A stretch of DNA of 14,961 bases from Acanthamoeba lenticulata (lineage: Eukaryota > Discosea > Longamoebia > Acanthamoebidae). A program made the position numbers and the translations under genes. Numbering within the stretch: position 1 is the first letter of the stretch; each line of letters starts with the position of its first letter. The stretch lies in the NCBI GenBank assembly GCA_002179805.1, contig NAVB01001303.1, positions 1 to 14,961 on the forward strand, read 5' to 3'. Below, one piece after another: positions 1 through 7,466 of the stretch. The notes under the pieces were generated by a model that was not told the DNA's origin, did no database searches, and saw only the letters and a list, made by a program, of their open reading frames with translations.

Positions 1-11
1 AAAAAAAAAAA
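1..11. repeat. Homopolymer A run at the window edge
   Basis: The window opens with eleven A residues and closes with ten T residues. This suggests the sequence is a whole assembly contig broken at low-complexity ends. It is probably a sequencing or assembly limit and not biology. Confidence 0.6.
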
Positions 12-83
12 CCAGTACAAAGCACAAAAAAAAGGCAACAAGACAAACGAGAAAAACATCCAAAAAAAAGATGAAAAGTCCAT

Positions 84-90
84 TATAAAT
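84..90 (+). promoter_or_regulatory. Possible TATA-like element of GST copy 1
   Basis: TATAAAT lies about 130 bp before the first GST start codon. It is the only such element in the short upstream region. GST copy 2 has no clear counterpart at the matching place, so the assignment is weak. Confidence 0.25.
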
Positions 91-148
91 GTTTAGCTGG
101 CATGTCTATTTGGCGTAGGCTGGTGCGCTGTCGCCGCCTGTTACGAGC

Positions 149-161
149 GTATCGCCGACCA
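149..161 (+). promoter_or_regulatory. Upstream block shared by both GST genes, copy 1
   Basis: GTATCGCCGACCA ends 60 bp before the ATG and recurs at 1541-1553 before the second GST. Both copies are followed by a similar GACACAAAA or GAGACAAAA stretch. It could be a promoter or transcription start element, or 5' UTR carried along by the duplication. Confidence 0.4.
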
Positions 162-221
162 TAGACACAAAAAGCAGAAGAACTCTGGGATGCCAATTCA
201 CCGCCTCTCGATAACACCAAC

Positions 222-1179
222 ATGTCGAAGCTGACGCTCTACACCAACGCCGTGTGTCCATATGCCCAGCGCGCCTGGCTGACGCTGGTTGAAAAGGGCC
301 TTGACTATGAGACCATCCACATTCCCCTTCGTGGCGAGAAGCCCGCATGGTCCTCCCCCCCCCCTCTTCATACATCCTGTTCTTTTGGGTTTTTATGGTG
401 CCGGGGCTGACCATCTTGTTACACGCAGGTACTGGGAGGTCAACCCGCGCGGGACTGTGCCCACCCTCAAGCATGGCGACCGCACCATCCACGAGTCGGT
501 ACATTGGCGTTTAGGTGCATCAGGGCGATGACCAACGCACCATACTGACCGCTACACGTACGTTGTGTACACACCAGCTGCTCATCTGCGAGTATCTGGA
601 CGACGCCTTCCCCAACAGCGGCACTCGTCTCCTGCCCAGCGATCCCTACAAGCGGTCCGTTTCCTCCCCAACTCTCAGTCATTTCAACGCACACAACTGA
701 CCACAACGTGACACGCAGCTACGTGAGTCGCTTCATCGTGGACCAGTTCTCCTCGCAAGCCAGCCCAGCCTTCTTCCAGCTGCTCAAGAACCAGGACCGG
801 TCGCAGGATAGCAAGCTCCAGGAGGAGGCCGCCAAGAAGCTCAAGGCAGTGGCCGAGGTGTTTGCGGCGGATGGGGACAAGGAGGGCCCGTTCTTCCTCG
901 GCGCCCAGCCGTCCTTCGTGCGTCTCTCCGCTCTCTCCTGTCAACGCTAACGGAGATGTGCTGATGATTGAGCATCAGGTCGACATCGCCATCGGACCCC
1001 TCCTCCACCGTTTGGCCATCGGGCTGAGGCACTACCGCAACTTTGACGTGCTCGCCATCGACGAGCGTTTGAAGAAGCTGCACGATGCGTTGGTTGCGCG
1101 CGACTCGTGGAAAGCAACTGATGTTGCCGCCGACAAAGTGATTGAAATCATGGCCGCTTTTGCCAACCCGACCCAATGA
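222..1179 (+). CDS. Glutathione S-transferase, omega/lambda-like, tandem copy 1
   Basis: This is a cytosolic thiol-transferase or dehydroascorbate-reductase-type GST of 224 residues. Exons are 222-349, 429-498, 578-654, 719-917 and 979-1179, all GT-AG, and the total closes in frame. The N-terminal thioredoxin-fold half (about 1-85) carries CPYAQR at 12-17. Cys12 stands where omega and lambda GSTs have their catalytic cysteine, in place of the Tyr or Ser of other classes. GTVP with the cis-proline at 54 and the Glu65-Ser66 pair form the glutathione site. The helical half has the N-capping box S157-x-x-D160 in SFVDIAIGP. The start is the first ATG and matches copy 2. Plant lambda GSTs share CPFAQR and a PAW-to-NP spacing, so lambda-like is as good a label as omega-like. 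The exact substrate cannot be read from sequence. Confidence 0.9.
355..364. repeat. C10 homopolymer in GST copy 1 intron 1
   Basis: Ten C residues lie just after the intron 1 donor of GST copy 1. The matching intron of copy 2 lacks the run. A second C10 run occurs at 3486-3495 inside a penta-EF-hand intron. Confidence 0.8.
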
Positions 1180-1610
1180 AGAGGCGTCGTCTATGCCTCG
1201 CTTCTGGTTCTGTTAGTAAAGTCTTTGTTACAAAACCAGTACAAAAACAAAACTCATTGTTGTACAAGGTAGAGCATGAAAGGATGCCAAAGGAAGCCGT
1301 GTACACTCAGCCACATCTCATGAGATGTCCACTACTTGCCAAACGAGCGATGACTAAACTAACATGCCACAGGCAGGAGGACAAGGATAGGGGCGTGATG
1401 GGCGATCAGGTGGCGAACGGGCAGAGAACACACGAATTCCGTTAACTTACCAATCGGCATTTTGTGCAAAAATAAGGCCCTTTTTGTGCGCCAGTCAATT
1501 TAGCTTGCTATTGTAGCCGGACAAAGTAGTCGGCGATTGCGTATCGCCGACCACCGAGACAAAAGGCGGCCGCACACTCACCGCTTTTCAATCCACCTTC
1601 GCAACCCAAC
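1180..1610. other. Intergenic region between the GST copies
   Basis: This stretch holds the 3' flank of copy 1 and the 5' flank of copy 2. The first 25 bp resemble the 3' flank of copy 2: both begin AGAGGCGTCG and continue to CTTCTGGTTCTG. AAAACCAGTACAAA at 1234-1247 also occurs at the left window edge. The last 70 bp contain the shared upstream block. An open frame at 1176-1445 has no recognisable protein character. No other gene or RNA was seen. Confidence 0.6.
1541..1553 (+). promoter_or_regulatory. Upstream block shared by both GST genes, copy 2
   Basis: This is the same 13-mer as at 149-161, ending 57 bp before the ATG of the second GST. The nearly equal distance to both start codons is what suggests function or a recent common origin. 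Confidence 0.4.
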
Positions 1611-2552
1611 ATGTCGAAGCTGACTCTCTACACCAACGCCTTGTGCCCCTACGCCCAGCGTGCCTGGCTGACGCTGGAAGAAAAGGGCCTTGAATATGAG
1701 ACTGTCCACATTCCCCTGCGTGGCGAGAAGCCCGCGTGGTACCCTCCCTTCTTCATGTGACTGGCTGATGGTGCAACGGCTGACAGTCATTGCGCAGGTA
1801 CTGGGAGGTCAACCCGCGCGGGACTGTGCCCGCCCTCAAGCACGGCGACCGCACCATCCACGAGTCGGTACGTTGCCAACGTCCACAGCACTGCGTCAAC
1901 CTCATACTGATCGCCACACAACGTGTGCACAGCTGCTCATCGCTGAGTACCTGGACGACGCCTTCCCCAACAGCGGCACTCGTCTCCTGCCCAGCGATCC
2001 CTACAAGCGGTCCGTCTCCTCCCAAGCTCACCTATCTGACCGTTGCTGGCTTGTACACAACTGACCCACAACATGACACGCAGCTACGTGAGCCGATTTA
2101 TCGTGGACCAGTTCTCCTCGCAAGTCGCTCCGGCCTTCTTCCAGCTGCTCAAGAACCAGGACCGGTCGCAGGATGACAAGCTCAAGGAGGAGGCCGCCAA
2201 GAAGCTCAAGGCAGTGGCCGAGGTGTTTGCGGCGGATGGGGACAAGGAGGGCCCGTTCTTCCTCGGCGCCCAGCCGTCCTTCGTCCGTCTCTCCGCTCCG
2301 CCCTCTGCTGCCTCGTGCTCGAACTGACAAAGGGGGAGAGTTGCAAACCAGGTTGACATCGCGATTGGCCCCTTCCTGCACCGGTTGGCCATCTCGCTGA
2401 GGCACTACCGCAACTTTGACGTGCTCGCCGTCGACGAGCGTTTGAAGAAGCTGCACGATGCGTTGGTTGCGCGCGACTCGTGGAAAGCAAGCGACATTGC
2501 CGCCGACAAAGTGATCGAGGCCATGGCGGTCTACGCCAACCCGACCCAGTGA
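1611..2552 (+). CDS. Glutathione S-transferase, omega/lambda-like, tandem copy 2
   Basis: This is a second GST of 224 residues. Exons are 1611-1738, 1798-1867, 1933-2009, 2084-2282 and 2352-2552. Each exon has exactly the length of its partner in copy 1 and all intron phases are the same. By eye the proteins differ at about 18 of 224 positions, roughly 92% identity. Cys12 in CPYAQR, Pro54, Glu65-Ser66 and the S157-x-x-D160 capping box are kept. Notable changes are Cys70 to Ala next to the glutathione site and changes in the last helix (IMAAFA to AMAVYA). Introns 1, 2 and 4 have diverged, but intron 3 still shares both ends with copy 1. Both copies look intact, so this is a functional duplicate and not a pseudogene. 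Confidence 0.9.
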
Positions 2553-2721
2553 AGAGGCGTCGATCCGCGTCTCTCCTTCTGGTTCTGGTGCTGTAAGTAA
2601 AAACATCTGATTTTTGATACTTGGCTCAACTCTGCCTGGATGATGCACGCATGTGAAATGCGTGTTGTTTCTTGTGGATGAACCACCTGGGCTGAGGACG
2701 CAAACGAAAGTGTTGGTAATT
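2553..2721. other. Convergent 3' spacer between GST copy 2 and the penta-EF-hand gene
   Basis: This 169 bp spacer separates two genes that end toward each other. It holds both 3' UTRs. No canonical AATAAA was found on either strand, and no gene is visible. Confidence 0.5.
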
Positions 2722-4317
2722 TCAGAAATCGGCGGTGATCTCGATGAGGGCGTCCATGTTGAGCGTCAGCTGGCCGGTCTTTTGCTTGTCGCGCCACTCA
2801 AAGAGCGATTTGACTGCGTCCCCCGACCAACACGTTACACACACGACAGAACACGAGATCGATTGGAGCTGGAGAGAGAAACACGCACCTTGAGCCATGT
2901 GGGCCACCAGCGCAAGGAACTCGACCGCTGCACCGACAAAGGGTCAGTCCAGTTCTTCCTCAAGGCGAGGGGGGGAAGCGTACTGGAGATGCCGTAGCCG
3001 GTGCGGTTGTATTTCCTGTACAGGCCTGTTGTGGTCGACGGGCGAGGCAAAGCAAAGTGAAATGAGCCATCGCCCTAAATACGCGCGAGTTCGAGAAGGA
3101 AGTTGGCGTGCCTTGGATGGCCTGGGGGCTCATGCGGAAGCCGCCGGCGGCAAGCGCCGAGCCGATCTCGTTGGCGTCGAGTCGGCCGTTGCGGTCCCTG
3201 TCCTGCTGCTGGAACAGCGCCTGCATGCTCAGCAGGAACTGTGCCATCGTGTTGTGTTAGCCTTCAAAATAATAATAATAATAACATTTTAAAAATATCT
3301 ATATTCTTATTCTTTATTTAAATGTTCAAAGATCTTGAAGAGGGAAGGCGAACCTTGTGGAGGGCGCCGTACTCGTAAAAGTCGATCGTGCCGTTCTTGT
3401 CGACGTCGAAGACGCGGATCAGCCTCGCCGCGGTCTCGAAGCCTGTCACCAACCCCTCGTGAGCGCGCACGAACGTGCAAGATGTCCCCCCCCCCGTAGA
3501 AAAGGGACGAACCAATGGGCACGCCGGCGATGGCGACGTTGGCCAGCTCGTTGGCAGAGATCGAACCGCTGTCGCGGGGCAGGAGGAGCGGGGTGAGCTC
3601 GTTGTGGCAGCACTCCTCCCCAAAAGTGGTCCACGTTCATGCCGCCTGTGCGTACCTACGATCACGATCCATGTTCATGAACCACTGGCGCAGCTGCTGC
3701 ATTTCCTGCGGGCTGATCTGGTGATAGTACTGCGCATACTGTAGAAAACAAGCGACACGACAAAGGGCGGCAAAAGCCCAAGTCAATCCAACAACGCCTG
3801 GGGGCCGTAAAGGCACGGTGCCGCACCCAGCCCTGGAAGCCCGGTGGTGGCTGCGTGGGCGGCGGCTGGTAGCTGCCAGGCGGGGGCTGCTGGTGGGTCC
3901 CATAGGGAGCGCCTGCTCTCGGGTGTCGTTGGAGAGGTTCAGCTGAAAAAGAAGACCTCAGTAGAGCGAGATGGAGCAGGCGCACCACCTTGCGGGGGCG
4001 CGCCCCACTGCTGTTGCTGCTGCGGTTGGGGCTGCTGCCAAGGGCCTCCGGCGGTCGGCTGTGGCTGGCCGGTCCACTGCGGCTGCTGGCCGCCAGTGGG
4101 CGGGGCGCCGCCCCACTGCTGTTGCTGCTGCGGTTGTGGCTGGCCAGCCCACTGCTGCTGCGGTTGTCCTCCACCCTGTGGCCACTGGCCAGCTGGGGGT
4201 TGTTGCTGGCCTGCTAAAAGAAAGATGGACTGAGTAACACAACCTGGCCAGCAGGGCCTAGCACAAGATCAACCAAGTACCTCCAGCCTGCCACTGCTGT
4301 TGAGGGAATCCCGACAT
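2722..4317 (-). CDS. Penta-EF-hand calcium-binding protein (ALG-2/sorcin/peflin type)
   Basis: This is a 301-residue calcium sensor. Exons in coding order are 4281-4317, 3989-4213, 3827-3942, 3656-3738, 3513-3568, 3354-3442, 3112-3238, 2984-3025, 2889-2927 and 2722-2813. Residues 1-126 are rich in Gln, Pro, Gly and Trp, with QQQQQW repeats like the flexible N-termini of peflin and sorcin. EF1 (loop 150-161, [12 protein letters not shown]), EF2 (185-196, [12 protein letters not shown]) and EF3 (215-226, [12 protein letters not shown]) are canonical. EF4 (about 251-262) starts with Asn and is one residue short. EF5 (from 280) is degenerate and is the usual dimerisation hand. Members of the family bind membranes or partners when calcium-loaded. 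The fit of EF2 to EF4 with ALG-2 is gap-free apart from the EF4 deletion. Intron 7 needs a GC donor. Exon 2 has a TAGCAG tandem acceptor, so one Ala is optional. Confidence 0.88.
3026..3111 (-). other. GC-AG intron in the penta-EF-hand gene
   Basis: The exon for EF3 ends CAAG and the intron begins GCACGCC. Joining it to the acceptor at 3026-3027 gives [13 protein letters not shown], which aligns without a gap to the EF3-EF4 linker of ALG-2. No nearby GT gives this frame and length. The 86 bp length is normal for this locus. Confidence 0.7.
3267..3284. repeat. AAT microsatellite in a penta-EF-hand intron
   Basis: About six AAT units lie in the intron at 3239-3353, inside an AT-rich patch that continues to about 3325. 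Confidence 0.75.
4001..4136 (-). repeat. Direct repeats in the Gln/Trp-rich N-terminal exon
   Basis: The same 28 bp occur at 4001-4028 and 4109-4136, offset by 108 bp. They encode repeated [11 protein letters not shown] segments 36 residues apart in the penta-EF-hand protein. A looser third copy (QPQQQWAG) lies at about 4140-4170. The offset is a multiple of three, so expansion or loss of a unit would keep the frame. Confidence 0.75.
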
Positions 4318-4587
4318 CTTCGACCTTGGTGACAATCTAAAGAAAAGGTCTTCTGTGATTGATTTAAAATTTAAAAAAAAAAATACTTCTACAGCCAAAT
4401 AGAAAATAAAAGGGGCTTGTGCTGGGCCAAGAAAGAAGCCAGCAGGTAAGACAAGCAACACTCGGTCCAGAAAGATATCCACTAGAGGTTCTTGGTGCAC
4501 GTTTTTATTCCTTGGTCGTTTTCGAAAGCAACACCGACCGGGCTCGCCCGTTTGTCGTGTGCTGCGCTTGCCTCTCCTTCTCTCTTC
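4318..4587 (-). promoter_or_regulatory. Spacer between eIF3g 3' end and penta-EF-hand 5' end
   Basis: This region holds the eIF3g 3' UTR and the penta-EF-hand promoter or 5' UTR, both minus strand. A minus-strand TTTCTTTAG at about 4337-4345 lies 20 bp before the start codon, after an AT-rich island at 4365-4410. Together they would suit the end of a 5' UTR intron. No coding gene was seen. Confidence 0.35.
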
Positions 4588-5616
4588 TTAGAAGCCGGGA
4601 CCCGAAGGCCTGGCCCACTCGACGGAGAGCACCAGGTGGTCGTAACCGAATCCGTTGAGCGCTTCGATGGCCTTCGCACCGTCCTCCCTACATTACGCAA
4701 TCAACGGCGTCAGCTGACGGCAAGCACGAGAGGGCGAGAGGAGTGGGGATAGAGAAGCGAAGATGACGGTACCTGTAAACAAAAGTGACAAAGGCAAAGC
4801 CTCGGGAAAGACCGCTGTGCCTGTCCTTGGCCAAGAAGACACGCTGGATGGGGCCGAACCGCCTGCAGAGCTCCCTGAGGTCGTCCTCGCGAGTATCCTC
4901 CGACAAGTTGGTCACTCGGACCGTCGTCGAGTCGTCTGCATTCAGCGAGATGACGTTGTTAAGAATGGGCAGTGATCTATGCAAGAGGGGAAAAGGAACA
5001 GGTACCTCTGTCCTTCGCCGAAGCTCCAGCCTTGAGTGAACGCGGCACGTAAATGTTGCTCGGCGTCTCAGCGGCGCCCGCTGCACAGGCGAAACCGCAT
5101 TAATGAATTATGATTTGTGCTCAAAGAGAGGGAGGGCGAGAATTGGCGGCAAACGAGAATCGAGGGGAAAGTACCATCCGCAGCGGGGGCCTTGCCCGTA
5201 ATGCTGTCCCAGCTGTCGGCACCGAGACGCTGAGCACGAATCTTCCATGTGTCCTTGACGCCAGCCTCGGCCATCTCAGAAGCCTTGAGCGCCTCCTCCT
5301 CCTTATCCTTCTTCCTCTTCTGCGGGGTTTCAATGCTGATTTTGTCGTGGGAGACGATGGTAACACCAAGTTCGCCCGGTTTGCAATCACCAAACTTCTT
5401 CCAGTTCTTCCTGGCCTGGACTCGCTTGTTGATGCGCGTGACCTTCTTGTAGATCTTGTAGTTCCTCGTCGTCTTGACTGTCTTACCTTCAGCATTCGTC
5501 GAATACTCGATCACCGTCTTCATTCGCACGCCATTCTTATCCGGCTCGGTCTCGAAAACCTTGGTTCCCGTCATGTCGGTCTCCGCCTCCTCGATATCAC
5601 CCCAGTCTTGCTGCAT
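4588..5616 (-). CDS. EIF3G: Eukaryotic translation initiation factor 3 subunit G
   Basis: eIF3g is the RNA-binding peripheral subunit of eIF3, active in 43S scanning and in reinitiation in the cytosol. The model has 259 residues in four exons: 5175-5616, 5006-5080, 4773-4935 and 4588-4687. The N-terminal part starts [12 protein letters not shown] and includes the conserved basic stretch [37 protein letters not shown] resembles the family KYVPPSLRDGA. The C-terminal RRM has RNP2 VRVTNL (178-183), the family signature [10 protein letters not shown] and RNP1 RGFAFVTF (217-224). It ends [17 protein letters not shown], very close to animal eIF3g. Length is shorter than the roughly 300 residues usual for the family. 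The CCHC zinc knuckle expected between the two halves is absent; only Cys78 and one RRM Cys occur. It is divergent from ARPC2. Confidence 0.95.
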
Positions 5617-6080
5617 CTTGATGAATGTGAGTGTTTGTGTCGATGTGCGCGTTTGTTCGTTTCAATTGGCGTCACAATCACGTGATCTGTGAAGACAAGC
5701 TGAGAGATGAACCAATTCTGTCTGGACGGACAAGAATTAACGAAGATTAGCGGAAAGAAGAAAAGAGAAAAGAAGGTGAAATGTTTAAATTTCTTTAATT
5801 TGGACAACGAGGTAGGGCACAAGCAAGAGGAAGAAGCAACAACAGGCTACCGAACGAAACCACTCTTGCCGTGGGTCCACTCGCAACCAAGCCACTTTCG
5901 CCTCACTTCAGCATACTGGCTAGAAAATCTGACAGAAACAGTTTCTCGCGAGTACCACAAAGGGCATTGGCTGTGGCAATATGCTTGGTAAAAGGAAAAA
6001 CGCCTTCCTTTTCGAAGCGAAGCAACAGGAGGGGCTGCTGACGCTGCAGTTGGTTTGATTGTAGTTTACTCGACACCAGA
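5617..6080. promoter_or_regulatory. Divergent promoter region between eIF3g and ARPC2
   Basis: This 464 bp stretch separates the start codons of two housekeeping genes facing away from each other and must hold both promoters. It has an AT-rich patch at about 5776-5800 and no convincing TATA box near either gene. TTGATTGTAG ending at 6063 could be a 5' UTR intron acceptor for ARPC2. A 94-codon open frame at 5707-5991 shows no family features and was not called. Confidence 0.5.
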
Positions 6081-7213
6081 ATGATCCTCCTTGAGATTCA
6101 CAACAGCACCCTCGTGGAAGTCCTCAAGCAGAGGTTTGAAGCCGCCAGGTACACTCCCTGTCGTTGTCAGCACGCTGCGAGCGGCAACTGTGGTCTTACG
6201 GCTTAGTGGCACGGCCACTGGGATTTAGGAACAAGGAGAAGAAGGAAACTGTGGACATCACGCTCGCAGACTTCGACAGTGTTCAGTACCATGTCTCTAA
6301 CAACTCTGAGAACCGTAGCCTGGTGACCGTATCGATTTCCTGGAGCGCGATCCACGAGATCGCCCCCCTCGGAATGGCTGACCGCCTTCGGGCCATCTAC
6401 GGCAACATGGTGGCGCCCACTGAAAGTGGCTATGACTTTTCTGTCCAGTTAGATCTCGACGCTCCGCCCTCCGCTCAGGGTATGACTTAAGCAGCTTCCA
6501 TTACTTTGCAGCATCTCTCCTGCCTCACTCTCGCCCTCCTTGGCGTCAGACGAAATGATCAAAAAGGCCTCCTTGTTGAAGAGGAACATCCTCTCCGTAC
6601 CCTTCCACGTCGTGGCTGAGGGCAAGCTCAAGAACATGTTGGCACTTAACTATCGCTCCAACGAGGCCATGTACATCAAGCCGGAGGCTGACTCAGTCAC
6701 CGTCATCTTCTCGATCAACTTCAAGGATCAGGATGACATTGTCATTGGCAAGGTCTTCCTGCAGGAGTTCCAGGACTGCCGCCGCAGCATGAGCGGTGCT
6801 CCTGCCGTCTCCTTTACTCAGAAGGAGAGGCCGCTTGAGCTTAAGGGCGTCCAGGGCGTCTACGAAGGCGCTGACCAAGGCTTCGTGTCGTTTGGTACGT
6901 TGTTGCATCTCACATTCTCAGCTAGCAGCACGAAGAAGACGAAGGAAAGAGTGTTGCGGCTGACAACTCTTCCCCTTCTTCAGTGCTGTTCAAGAACCAC
7001 CTTGACGGGTCGAGGAGGGAGAAGTCGATTGACACCATCCAGCTCTTCCGTGACTACCTTCACTATCATATCAAGTGCTCCAAGGCCTACATGCACACCA
7101 GGATGAGGCTCAGGGTGGAGACCATGCTCCAGGTCCTTAACCGTGCCAAGGTCAAGAACGCCAAAATGGAGGAGAAGAAGACCGCTTCTGGAAGGACGTT
7201 CAAGCGCGACTAG
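6081..7213 (+). CDS. ARPC2: Arp2/3 complex subunit 2 (p34-Arc)
   Basis: ARPC2 is one of the two core scaffold subunits of the Arp2/3 complex. It contacts the mother actin filament and anchors branches. The model has 297 residues (human has 300), with exons 6081-6148, 6229-6479, 6550-6894 and 6984-7213. It begins MILLEIHN like animal ARPC2 (MILLEVNN). Further matches are [45 protein letters not shown] and ERPLELK. The last exon has [20 protein letters not shown], the most conserved helix of the family, and ends [10 protein letters not shown]. The acceptor at 6549 was chosen over the nearer CAG at 6511 because only it keeps the frame and joins AQ to [13 protein letters not shown] as in relatives. 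All introns are GT-AG. No missing parts were seen. Confidence 0.96.
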
Positions 7214-7466
7214 ATCAGTGAGCCCGTGGTTTGATGCCGGGAGGAAGTGTGTTGAAGTTCTTCACCATTTACGTAAATTATTGTTCTTCTGTCCTCTTCT
7301 TGTGTGCCTCCTCCCTTCAAGTAGCGAGCTGTGTGGCTCGCGGCGGGTTATTTCTGGGGAAGAAAAGAAAAGAAAGTGACGATTAATCAGACTGTTGGGC
7401 AGGCATCTGGCGAGAGGGCGCATTTTGTAGCTGAGCCCACCTCTTGGAACCGAAAGCAGAGTGAAA
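7214..7466 (+). promoter_or_regulatory. Spacer between ARPC2 and the MYND gene
   Basis: This 253 bp holds the ARPC2 3' UTR and the promoter or 5' UTR of the MYND protein. A purine run at 7359-7376 (GAAGAAAAGAAAAGAAAG) lies about 90 bp before the next start. No gene was seen. Confidence 0.4.

Larger units (their letters stand above)
149..2610 (+). repeat. Tandem duplication unit carrying the GST gene
   Basis: Unit 1 runs from about 149 to about 1250 and unit 2 from about 1541 to about 2600. Similarity covers the 5' block, all five exons, the ends of intron 3 and a short 3' flank. Intron interiors and the middle of the spacer have drifted. This indicates an old gene duplication with selection on the coding parts. 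Confidence 0.75.

Noticed and set aside
1176..1445. 89-codon frame between the GST copies
   Set aside because: It overlaps the GST copy 1 stop region and has no counterpart after copy 2. Probably chance.
2028..2648. 206-codon minus-strand open frame
   Set aside because: It is antisense to GST copy 2 exons 4 and 5 and crosses their intron. A similar shadow exists opposite copy 1, as expected from the duplication.
5110..5685. 191-codon plus-strand open frame
   Set aside because: It lies opposite eIF3g exon 1, which has clear family motifs. The plus-strand product shows no domain and results from GC-rich codon bias.
5707..5991. 94-codon plus-strand frame in the eIF3g-ARPC2 spacer
   Set aside because: No family similarity, and it occupies the only promoter space of two housekeeping genes. 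It could be a small gene, but nothing supports it.
6512..6549. Alternative start of ARPC2 exon 3 at the nearer CAG
   Set aside because: Using the acceptor at 6511 shifts the frame and breaks the join to [13 protein letters not shown]. The acceptor at 6549 restores the family sequence.
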